Positions 16,871 through 23,931 of a DNA stretch of 41,030 bases are shown here, piece after piece (the stretch's first letter is position 1; every line of letters begins with the position of its first letter). The notes below the pieces were generated by a model, which did no database searches, had not been told where the DNA came from, and was given only the letters and a program-made list of their open reading frames with translations. The DNA lies in contig NZMJ01000130.1 of NCBI GenBank assembly GCA_002692855.1, positions 1-41,030 on the forward strand. Reading direction: 5' to 3'. The position numbers and the translations under genes were made by a program. Source of the DNA: Maricaulis sp. (lineage in GTDB: Bacteria; Pseudomonadota; Alphaproteobacteria; Caulobacterales; Maricaulaceae).

Positions 16871-17364
16871 TCAGGCTCCCACGGGGCCACGAATTCGGAC
16901 ACCTGCGTTTCAAGCTCATTGATCAGCATCGCGCCCACGGGGTGCGAATCCTTCTTGATGCCCTGACGCAGGGCGGCACGGATACCGTGAGCGTGGGCCA
17001 GAGCGAGCGTCGCAGGGGCCGAAGCCCGCTTGTCTTCCGTCTCGATCATCCGGCACAGCGATGCCGACATGCGCGTGATGATCGGGTAATCGTACGTCGT
17101 TCCAAGTCCGCGAAGATCATGCGCGCAGCCGAACAGGGCCTCACCGGCCGCTCCGTTGACGCCCTCGGTCATGACCAGTTTTGCGGCCTTCTCGAGTTTT
17201 GCGACTTCGTCTTCCAGCCACAGCTTGAAATCGTCCTGCATGTCGTCCAGCGCGGCTTCAGCGCGGGCAATGGCGGCTTCGTCGATGGGACCGACACGTC
17301 CGCCGACCTTTACCCGAAGCATGTTCGGGGGCGTGATAACCTCGATCGGTTGTTCGCGTTTCAT
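16840..17364 (-). CDS. Hpt-domain phosphotransfer protein
   Basis: A 174-residue soluble protein with a histidine-phosphotransfer domain at about 55-150. The phospho-accepting residue would be His82 in CAHDLRGLGTTYDYP; the usual HxxKG becomes HDLRG, with Arg in place of Lys, a variant I recall from alphaproteobacterial Hpt proteins. It starts 12 bases after the receiver gene on the same strand, so the two are one operon and probably partners. It has no kinase domain. The stop lies inside the end of the convergent DUF2336 gene. Confidence 0.85.
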   Translation of the reverse strand: MKREQPIEVITPPNMLRVKVGGRVGPIDEAAIARAEAALDDMQDDFKLWLEDEVAKLEKAAKLVMTEGVNGAAGEALFGCAHDLRGLGTTYDYPIITRMSASLCRMIETEDKRASAPATLALAHAHGIRAALRQGIKKDSHPVGAMLINELETQVSEFVAPWEPDQPAKRAAAG

Positions 17365-17376
17365 CAGGTTCTCCGG

Positions 17377-17841
17377 TCAGGCGTGAGCCGCCAAGTCAGG
17401 TTGTACGGGGGCTTCACCGGTCCGCGTCTTCGTTGCCAGAACAGCCGACAGGCCGCCCAGCAGCGAACGGGGTGTGAAGGGCTTTTCGATAAAGGCGGTG
17501 ACGCCGGCGCGCATCGCTTCCGCTTCGTAGCGGGCGTCGCAATAGGCGGTGAGCATCAGGATCGGGACATCACTGGAGACAGCGCATTGTCCTTCGCGCA
17601 CTGCGCGGACAAGGGCCAGACCGTCGAGCGGTTCCATCTTCCAGTCGGTGATCAACAGATCGACACTCTCGCACGAGAGGGCCGCGATGGCTTCGCCCGC
17701 GTCCCCGGCCTCGGTCAGGCGACCGGCTCCGAGTGACGACAGGATGGCGCGAAGCGCGCCGCGCAAGGCGGCGCTGTCATCGACCAGCATGATCTTGCGG
17801 TTGTCGAGCAATCCGCGCGCGTCCGTATCAAGATTTCCCAC
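17377..17841 (-). CDS. Single-domain response regulator (CheY-like receiver)
   Basis: A 154-residue receiver with no output domain. The acidic pocket is Asp21-Asp22 (MLVDDSA), the phospho-acceptor Asp66 (LLITDWKM), Thr98 (LMLTAY) and Lys120 (FIEKPF), all in place, so it should be phosphorylated. The tail after about residue 130 is short and flexible. It is co-transcribed with the Hpt gene downstream and preceded by a CtrA-like box at 17896-17910. It likely exchanges phosphate with the Hpt protein. The kinase is not in the window. Confidence 0.9.
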   Translation of the reverse strand: MGNLDTDARGLLDNRKIMLVDDSAALRGALRAILSSLGAGRLTEAGDAGEAIAALSCESVDLLITDWKMEPLDGLALVRAVREGQCAVSSDVPILMLTAYCDARYEAEAMRAGVTAFIEKPFTPRSLLGGLSAVLATKTRTGEAPVQPDLAAHA

Positions 17842-17895
17842 GTGTCACCCCGACATCACTGTGATCTTGTTTCAGGGCACTCTAGGGCAGGATGT

Positions 17896-17910
17896 TTAAC
17901 GGGCGACTAA
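17896..17910. promoter_or_regulatory. CtrA-like box upstream of receiver-Hpt operon
   Basis: TTAA-CGGGCGA-CTAA has one mismatch to TTAA-N7-TTAA and lies between the nadK stop and the receiver start, 54 bases from the latter. It suggests that the receiver-Hpt pair has its own promoter apart from nadK. Confidence 0.5.
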
Positions 17911-17917
17911 ACCGCGC

Positions 17918-18676
17918 TCAGGTCTGGAATTGCTCGATCAGGATGCGTTCTCCGAGCTCACGGCCCTGGTCGAACAGCATCGTCAGGGTGTGATCGGTAT
18001 CCTCTTCGACTTCGACCCAGGAAATCTCACGGAACTCCTTGCTGTCGGCCACGGCGGAGACCGGGCGAAGCTCTGGATCGATCACGTCAAAGCGCACCTT
18101 GCTGTGGTGAGCAATGAGTGCGCCGCGCCAGCGGCGCGGACGAAAGGCGCTGATCGGCGTCAGCGCCAGGACGCTCGAACTGAGCGGCAGGATCGGGCCG
18201 TGTGCGGATGCGTTGTAGGCAGTTGAGCCTGCCGGGGTGGCGACCATCACGCCATCGGCGGCCAGTTCGTGCAGGCGCTCGCGCCCGTCGACCGAAATGC
18301 GGATCTTCGCGGTGTGCCGCTTCTCGCGCAGCAGCGAGACCTCGTTGATCGCGAGGGCGTTGAATTTCAGCCCGTCAATCCGCTCGCCGGTGGCTTTCAA
18401 GGGGCGGATATTGGTCGGCTCGGCACGCGCGAGACGGTCCAGCAGATCGTCTTCGGAAAATTCGTTCATCAGGAATCCGACGGAGCCGAAATTCATTCCA
18501 AAGACCGGGGCGCCCGTCTTCAGCGACTTGTGGAGTCCGTCGAGCATGGTGCCGTCGCCCCCGAGCGCGACGATGATTTCAGCATCCTCGATCGAGGCCT
18601 CGCCATAGCGTTGCCGGAGCGTTTCGCAGGCCTCCTGCGCGGCGGGGCGCGGGCTGGCAACAAAGGCGAGTTTCAC
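17918..18676 (-). CDS. nadK: NAD kinase
   Basis: NAD kinase makes NADP from NAD and ATP. The GGDGT motif is present in IVALGGDGTMLDGLH, along with GMNFGSVGFLMN, INEVSLLRE and ATPAGSTAYNASAHGP. I place the start at GTG 18676 (KLAFVASPRPAAQ follows), since alphaproteobacterial NadK proteins begin with this strand; that gives 252 residues. An ATG at 18730 would add 18 basic residues and abut the stop of the preceding DUF2336 gene, so it cannot be excluded. It sits between a DUF2336 gene and the receiver-Hpt pair on the same strand. Confidence 0.93.
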   Translation of the reverse strand: MKLAFVASPRPAAQEACETLRQRYGEASIEDAEIIVALGGDGTMLDGLHKSLKTGAPVFGMNFGSVGFLMNEFSEDDLLDRLARAEPTNIRPLKATGERIDGLKFNALAINEVSLLREKRHTAKIRISVDGRERLHELAADGVMVATPAGSTAYNASAHGPILPLSSSVLALTPISAFRPRRWRGALIAHHSKVRFDVIDPELRPVSAVADSKEFREISWVEVEEDTDHTLTMLFDQGRELGERILIEQFQT

Positions 18677-18730
18677 GTGAGGCTTCCGGGACTGAGACGG
18701 TTTGCAGGGGCGCGAGCTGCTTCCCCTCAT

Positions 18731-19786
18731 TCAAACGCTGTCGGCCATCCGGCGCAAGGAGTCGTGCGCTGTCCCGGCGGTATAGCCCGAAAAGACCTTG
18801 GCTGCCGCCGCCATGGCGTCTTCGCCCAGTTCCGAGTGGATGCGGCCGCTGCGCTGAAGCCCGCGCAGCACGGTCGGGAATACGCTGCGATCAATCCGCG
18901 CTGCGCGGCAGGCGAGCGCGGCGGCGCGTATGCCGCCGGCGGCCATTGCCTTGCGCCAGTGGGAGACGCTCAGTGTGCACAAGGACGCGATGGCGTGGTC
19001 GAAGAGGGGGTCATTCCCCTGCGTCAAGGCGCGAAGGGCAAAGGTGCCATTCAAGGTTCCTGCGGCTTCCAGCTTCTCGATCAGCTTGCTCGCGAGCGTG
19101 TCCTCGTCATCCTGCAGGGCCGATGTCACCACATCGCTGCCGGGAACCGTTTCGATGCCGGAGGCATTTCCGAACGTGTCCCGAATTCTTTCCTCGATAT
19201 GCTGCACGGCGTCGGTCGCCAACTCGGCGGCCAGCACGCCGGGCAAGTCAGGGCGCGCCTCCAGAAGGCGTGCCAGTTCCTCGTCTTCGCGCGCTGCCTG
19301 GATCAGCGCTTCGCAAGCGAGTTCAGACAGCGAGGCCGTGGAATTGCGTGCCAGGGCGTGCAGGACCAGGGTTTCGGTTCGCCGGGCCAGTTCCGATGTG
19401 ACGGCCATGCTGATTTCGGGTCTTCGCGCGATCAGGCAGCGATGGTCGAGCGTTCCGTCGATGGCGAGCCGAATGAGGTCGCCTTCCGTCAGACGCGAAG
19501 AGCGTGCAATGATGGGTTCAGCGACGGCAGGCACATCAAAGGCGAGAAACCGGATGACTTCATGGGGCGCCCAGTCGCAATCGGCGAGGCGCGTTGCCAT
19601 TGCCATGCGAACCCGCTGCTCAGCCTTGCGAGCCAGGCTGAGCAGGATTTCATCAGCCAGCGGCTCGGCGCGGCGAGAGAGTGGCGAGGCCGTGCAGATC
19701 TCGGTGATGCCGAGCGCCAGGTGCGCACGGCTTTCCGGGTCCCGCACGCGGGCCAGGCTCGACAATGCGTTCAATGTGGCGTTCAC
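18731..19786 (-). CDS. DUF2336 domain-containing protein (second copy)
   Basis: A 351-residue soluble helical protein, also DUF2336. It has the same repeat style as the first copy: RRAEPLADEILLSLARKAEQRVRMAMATRLAD, read as helix pairs, then PAVAEPIIARSSRLTEGDLIRL. The two copies are clearly diverged, so any duplication was old. It is followed by nadK and the receiver-Hpt operon and diverges from egtB. Function is unknown; linkage to phosphorelay genes hints at a regulatory role. Confidence 0.85.
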   Translation of the reverse strand: MNATLNALSSLARVRDPESRAHLALGITEICTASPLSRRAEPLADEILLSLARKAEQRVRMAMATRLADCDWAPHEVIRFLAFDVPAVAEPIIARSSRLTEGDLIRLAIDGTLDHRCLIARRPEISMAVTSELARRTETLVLHALARNSTASLSELACEALIQAAREDEELARLLEARPDLPGVLAAELATDAVQHIEERIRDTFGNASGIETVPGSDVVTSALQDDEDTLASKLIEKLEAAGTLNGTFALRALTQGNDPLFDHAIASLCTLSVSHWRKAMAAGGIRAAALACRAARIDRSVFPTVLRGLQRSGRIHSELGEDAMAAAAKVFSGYTAGTAHDSLRRMADSV

Positions 19787-19811
19787 GACCGCCCCCTGAC
19801 TGGCCTGTCAC

Positions 19812-19841
19812 GCGCATATGCGCTCGAATCATTCGTGAATC
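19812..19841. promoter_or_regulatory. Paired palindromes and GANTC sites between DUF2336 and egtB
   Basis: GCGCATATGCGC (19812-19823) is a perfect 12-bp palindrome. CGAAT-C-ATTCG (19825-19835) is an adjacent 11-bp palindrome. Two GAATC sites (19826-19830 and 19837-19841) fit the GANTC target of CcrM-type methylases. All lie in the 98-bp divergent gap, where a shared regulator could act on both genes. Confidence 0.35.
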
Positions 19842-19884
19842 TGTATGGTTGCCAACACATTAATGAAACCGGACCGAGGGAAGA

Positions 19885-21150
19885 ATGGCGAAAGACTTCA
19901 ACGACGCGCGATCCGCCCTACTAGGTGCCTATGAGCGCACGCGGCAGGCGACCGAAGCGCTCGCTGCGCCGCTCAGTGCGGAAGACCAGTGCGTCCAGAC
20001 CATGCCCGATGTCAGTCCGACCAAGTGGCACCGGGCACATTCGACATGGTTCTGGGAGACCTTCCTGCTCGGCCCCAACCAGTCCGGCTACAGGGTTTTC
20101 AGCGACGATTATTGTTACCTGTTCAACTCCTATTACGAGCAGGTGGGCGAGCGTCATCCGCGTCCCGAGCGCGGATTTCTGACCCGTCCCGCCTGCAGCG
20201 AGATCGGTGACTATCGGCGGCATGTCGATGCGGCGGTCGCGGACTTCCTGGCTACGGCCAGCGATGAGCGGATCGGACAGGTCACGGGCATCGTCCAGCT
20301 CGGGATCGCGCATGAGCAGCAACACCAGGAATTGCTGCTGACCGACATCAAGCATGTCCTGTCGCGCCACCCGCTGGGACCGGCGGCCTATCCCGCGCCG
20401 CAAGGGACGAGCCCCAAGCGGACGGCAACCGACTTTCTGGATTTCGATGGCGGCCTGGTCGAGACCGGACACACAGGGCCCGATTTCGCATTCGACAATG
20501 AGGGACCGCGTCACAAGACCTGGCTGGAACCCTTCGGGCTGGCCGACCATCCGGTGACCAATGGCGAATACGCTGATTTCATCGCGGATGGCGGATATGA
20601 CACCGCGACACTGTGGCTGTCCGATGGCTGGGCGTTCGTTCAGTCGCAGGCGGCCCGGGCGCCGCTCTACTGGCGGAAGCGTGACGGGGCGTGGTTCGAG
20701 TTCACACTGCACGGCGAACAGCCGCTCGATCGCGATGCGCCGGTCAGTCATCTCAATTTCTACGAAGCCAACGCCTTTGCAGAATGGACCGGATATCGCC
20801 TTCCGACCGAGACCGAGTGGGAGCATGCGTCCGAGCGTGCCGGACCGGACGGGCGGTTCATGGAGCCGGGCGTATCGGCACACCCGGCCGCTGTCGCGGG
20901 GAAGGGGCTTCGCCAGATGTTCGGCGGCGTGTGGGAATGGACGAGATCCGACTATGCGCCTTACCCGTCCTTCCGGGCGCCGGAAGGCGCGGTCGGTGAA
21001 TACAATGGCAAGTTCATGTGCGGGCAATACGTGCTGCGCGGCGGATCATGCGCGACCCCGCCCGGGCATGTGCGTCCCACCTACCGGAATTTCTTCCCGC
21101 CAGCGGCGCAATGGCAGTTTTCCGGCCTGCGCCTGGCGCGTGACGTTTGA
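19885..21150 (+). CDS. egtB: Ergothioneine biosynthesis sulfoxide synthase EgtB
   Basis: EgtB is a non-heme iron enzyme that joins a thiol substrate (gamma-glutamylcysteine or cysteine) to trimethylhistidine with O2. The 421-residue protein has an N-terminal DinB-like domain with the iron site (His52 in HRAHSTWFWE, His143 and His147 in HEQQHQE) and a C-terminal FGE-sulfatase domain (GYRLPTETEWEHA, FGGVWEWTRSDY, VLRGGSCATPP). This is the full family layout. EgtD, the histidine methyltransferase usually beside it, is not in the window, nor is EgtE. The start ATG follows GAGGGAAGA. Ergothioneine is an antioxidant, and the gene probably stands alone or begins the run that continues with the aldolase. 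Confidence 0.95.
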   Translation: MAKDFNDARSALLGAYERTRQATEALAAPLSAEDQCVQTMPDVSPTKWHRAHSTWFWETFLLGPNQSGYRVFSDDYCYLFNSYYEQVGERHPRPERGFLTRPACSEIGDYRRHVDAAVADFLATASDERIGQVTGIVQLGIAHEQQHQELLLTDIKHVLSRHPLGPAAYPAPQGTSPKRTATDFLDFDGGLVETGHTGPDFAFDNEGPRHKTWLEPFGLADHPVTNGEYADFIADGGYDTATLWLSDGWAFVQSQAARAPLYWRKRDGAWFEFTLHGEQPLDRDAPVSHLNFYEANAFAEWTGYRLPTETEWEHASERAGPDGRFMEPGVSAHPAAVAGKGLRQMFGGVWEWTRSDYAPYPSFRAPEGAVGEYNGKFMCGQYVLRGGSCATPPGHVRPTYRNFFPPAAQWQFSGLRLARDV

Positions 21151-21218
21151 CGCCAGGCCACCAGATCGGCAATCCTGCGCCGTGAACAGCGTTCAATTTC
21201 CGGCCGCAGGAGACCGTC

Positions 21219-21983
21219 ATGGACGATCAGGCAAGCGTGAAGGCACTCGTTTCGGATGAAGAATGGAAGGCGCGCTGCGATCTTGCTGCCCTTTATCGTC
21301 TGGTCCACATGCATGGCTGGGACGACCTGTTCTTCACCCATATCTCGATGCGGGTTCCGGGTCCGGAAGAGCATTTCCTACTGAACCCGTTCGGACTTCT
21401 CTACGAGGACGTGAACGCCTCGAATCTCGTGAAGGTCGACCTCGAGGGCAATGTCCTGCCGCCGTCGCGCTACGGCATCAATCCGGCCGGCTTCACCATC
21501 CATTCGACGATCCACGCCGCGCGTGAGGACGTGACGGTCGCGATGCACCTGCATACGGATGCGGGCGTCGCGGTGGCGGCCCAGAAGGACGGGCTGTTGC
21601 CGATCTCGCAACTGGCGATGAATGTGATGAGCGACGTCGCGTACCACGACTATGAGGGCCTGGCGCTGGTCGAGGACGAGAAGCCGCGAATCGTCCGTGA
21701 CCTGGGCGACAAGCATCTGATGATCCTGCGAAACCACGGCACATTGTCGGTCGGGTCGCACCCGTTTCAGGCGTATCTGAGAATTTATCTACTTGAACGT
21801 GCGTGCAGGATTCAGACAATGGCCCAGTCAGGCGGGGCGGAGCTGATCCACTGGGACAAGTCGATGCAGGATCGCGTCTTCAAGCAGGGCGAGGAAGGCG
21901 TGCTCAACGAATTCTTCCTCGAGATTGCGTGGGCGGCGCTGCTCGACCGCGTGAAGCGGCAGTCGCCTGGATTCGACGCCTAG
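21219..21983 (+). CDS. Class II aldolase/adducin-family protein
   Basis: A 254-residue protein of the L-fuculose/L-ribulose-phosphate aldolase fold. Zinc ligands are seen in AMHLHTDAG (two His) and LRNHGTLSVG (third His), and TIHAAREDV holds the usual active-site loop. Close relatives in alphaproteobacteria are annotated only as class II aldolase/adducin proteins, and their substrates are unknown. GCAGGAG precedes ATG 21219. The last 55 bases overlap the start of the next gene. The family call is firm; the reaction is not. Confidence 0.88.
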   Translation: MDDQASVKALVSDEEWKARCDLAALYRLVHMHGWDDLFFTHISMRVPGPEEHFLLNPFGLLYEDVNASNLVKVDLEGNVLPPSRYGINPAGFTIHSTIHAAREDVTVAMHLHTDAGVAVAAQKDGLLPISQLAMNVMSDVAYHDYEGLALVEDEKPRIVRDLGDKHLMILRNHGTLSVGSHPFQAYLRIYLLERACRIQTMAQSGGAELIHWDKSMQDRVFKQGEEGVLNEFFLEIAWAALLDRVKRQSPGFDA

Positions 21984-22747
21984 TTCTCGCCGCTGCCGCG
22001 CTGGGCGTCAGCGCACCCGCATTTGCAGGCGCTTGGCCCCTGAACAAGGGCGAAGGCCTGATCATCACGACAGGCCTGTTCGACCGTGCCGATGCGTGGT
22101 TTGACGACGATGCGGAGCGCCGGGACGGCGGATATTACCGCAAGCAGGAAACGGCCGTTTTCCTGGAATTCGGGCTGACCGAGCGCATCACGCTCGTGGG
22201 ACGCACGGCCTGGCAGGACGTCACGCGGGTCGACCACGGTATCGTCGACAGCGCGCGCGGTTTTGCGGCCAGCGAGGCAGGTGTGCGGGCGCTGGTCTGG
22301 CGCGGCGAGCGGAGCGTGTTGTCCACCCAGGCCGCCATCATCATTCCCGGTGCGGGCGAGAATATCGCGGACCTCCCGCTCGGTGATGGCGGGCAAGGTG
22401 CAGAAATACGCTTCCTGATCGGTCACACACCGACGGATTCCGTCTTCCTGGACGTTCAAGCAGCGTATCGCTGGCGTGAGGCGCCCTTTCCGGACGAGCT
22501 TCGGCTTGATGTCACGGCGGGATGGCGTCCGCGCGAGCGTCTGCTTTTGATGGCGCAGGAATTTTCTGCGTGGAGTACCGGGGAGTTGGAGATCGGTCAG
22601 CGGCCATTTTCACAGCACAAATTGCAGTTTTCGGCAGCCTGGGAGTTTGACCGCGGAACAGTCCAGGCAGGGGTGATCGTGACGCCCGCAGGCCGCAATG
22701 CGATTGCGGAGGAAGCGATTGTCCTGTCCTGGTGGCGGCGCTTCTGA
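21929..22747 (+). CDS. Probable outer-membrane beta-barrel protein
   Basis: From GTG 21929 the protein has 272 residues: a basic n-region, a hydrophobic signal segment (LVLAAAALGVSAPAFA) and cleavage before GAWPLN. The mature part alternates short strands and turns (VFLEFGLTERITLVGRT, VRALVWRGERSVLSTQAAIII) and ends in WWRRF, with a terminal Phe as in barrel proteins. It resembles the loose MetA-phenol/transporter-type OMPs, which is only a weak match. No ATG is available in this frame near the signal peptide, so the start is uncertain and overlaps the aldolase gene. It lies 89 bases before the RND adaptor, and might be functionally tied to it, but it is not a TolC homologue. Confidence 0.7.
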   Translation: MGGAARPREAAVAWIRRLVLAAAALGVSAPAFAGAWPLNKGEGLIITTGLFDRADAWFDDDAERRDGGYYRKQETAVFLEFGLTERITLVGRTAWQDVTRVDHGIVDSARGFAASEAGVRALVWRGERSVLSTQAAIIIPGAGENIADLPLGDGGQGAEIRFLIGHTPTDSVFLDVQAAYRWREAPFPDELRLDVTAGWRPRERLLLMAQEFSAWSTGELEIGQRPFSQHKLQFSAAWEFDRGTVQAGVIVTPAGRNAIAEEAIVLSWWRRF

Positions 22748-22836
22748 ATGACCGGACAGGGACGTGTTTGCCAAATCGTTTTGTCTCCTGCCGATAGGGG
22801 AGTAAACGCACCGCGTGACGAGGGAAATCATACGAT

Positions 22837-23931
22837 ATGCGCCGTGCAACATTTCTGATTGTCGCCATCGCCGTCTTTGCCTTGATGGCCGGGGCGGTGC
22901 TGGTCCGTGAACTGACCCGGCCCGCCGAGCAGGCCTATTCCGGCGGCGGTGTTTCGCCTGTCGAAGTGGCGCAGGTCACGACCGCGACCTTTGCCGACAC
23001 GATCGAGGCGATCGGGACAGCCCGCGCCAACGAGTCGGTGACCATCTCGGCGCAGGTCAGCGAAGTGATCGGACGCATTGCCTTTGATTCCGGCGACCGC
23101 GTCACCGCCCGCCAGGTTCTGGTCGAACAGGCCGGCGGGGAGGAACTCGCCGCGCTCAACGAGGCGCGCGCGACCGAACGTGAAGCCCGGCAGGAGCAGG
23201 AGCGCTATCAGGACCTTGCCAACCGCGGCATCGCCCCCGCCCAGCGCACCCAGGAAACCCAGGCGACACTGGACCGCGCGACGGCCCGCGTGCGCGCCGT
23301 GGAAGCCCGCCTCGCCAACCGCATCATCCGCGCCCCGTTCGACGGCGTGGTCGGCCTGCGCAATGTCAGCGTCGGCGAGCTGGTTGGCCCTGGCGTTGTG
23401 ATCGCGACGCTGGACGACGTGTCCCGGATCAAGCTCGATTTCACCGTGCCGGAGCGTTTCCTGTCGGTGCTTGCGGCAGGACAGGACGTCGCGGCCCAGT
23501 CGGACGCTTTTCCCGGTGAAACCTTTGACGGTGTCATCACCCATGTGAATTCGCGCGTCGACCCGGTCACGCGCGCGGTAACCGTGCGCGCCGAGATCGA
23601 CAATGCCGACCGCCGCCTTCTGCCCGGCATGCTGCTGACCATCGCCGTGCGCCGCGATGTGCGCGACCGTCCGGCCATCCCGGAAACGGCCATCATGCGC
23701 CGGGCCGAGCAGGCCTTCGTCTACGTGGTGCCTGAAGGCGATGCGCCGATGCTCGAAGTGCGCAATGTGACGCTGGGCGTCCGGACGGGCACGCTGATCG
23801 AAGTCATTTCCGGCCTGGAGGCCGGCGAGCAGGTCGTCTCGGAAGGTACCCACCGGGTGCGTCCGGGTGCGCCCGTGGAAGTCACACGCCGCTGGAGCCC
23901 GCCAGCCGCCACACCGGGGACCGCGCCATGA
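22837..23931 (+). CDS. RND efflux periplasmic adaptor (membrane fusion protein)
   Basis: A 364-residue HlyD/AcrA-type adaptor with an N-terminal membrane segment (FLIVAIAVFALMAGAVLV). The order is typical: beta-barrel and lipoyl parts (ESVTISAQVSEVIGRIAF), a short alpha-hairpin (REARQEQERYQDLANRGIAPAQ), the second lipoyl half (NRIIRAPFDGVVGLRNVSVG) and the membrane-proximal domain. The hairpin is short compared with AcrA. It is coupled to the pump gene by an ATGA overlap at 23928. The outer-membrane channel is not encoded beside it. This class exports drugs, solvents, metals or lipids; the substrate is unknown. Confidence 0.94.
   Translation: MRRATFLIVAIAVFALMAGAVLVRELTRPAEQAYSGGGVSPVEVAQVTTATFADTIEAIGTARANESVTISAQVSEVIGRIAFDSGDRVTARQVLVEQAGGEELAALNEARATEREARQEQERYQDLANRGIAPAQRTQETQATLDRATARVRAVEARLANRIIRAPFDGVVGLRNVSVGELVGPGVVIATLDDVSRIKLDFTVPERFLSVLAAGQDVAAQSDAFPGETFDGVITHVNSRVDPVTRAVTVRAEIDNADRRLLPGMLLTIAVRRDVRDRPAIPETAIMRRAEQAFVYVVPEGDAPMLEVRNVTLGVRTGTLIEVISGLEAGEQVVSEGTHRVRPGAPVEVTRRWSPPAATPGTAP

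Noticed and set aside
18269..19924. 551-codon plus-strand frame opposite nadK and DUF2336
   Set aside because: Antisense to two recognised genes and crosses their boundary; no domain seen.
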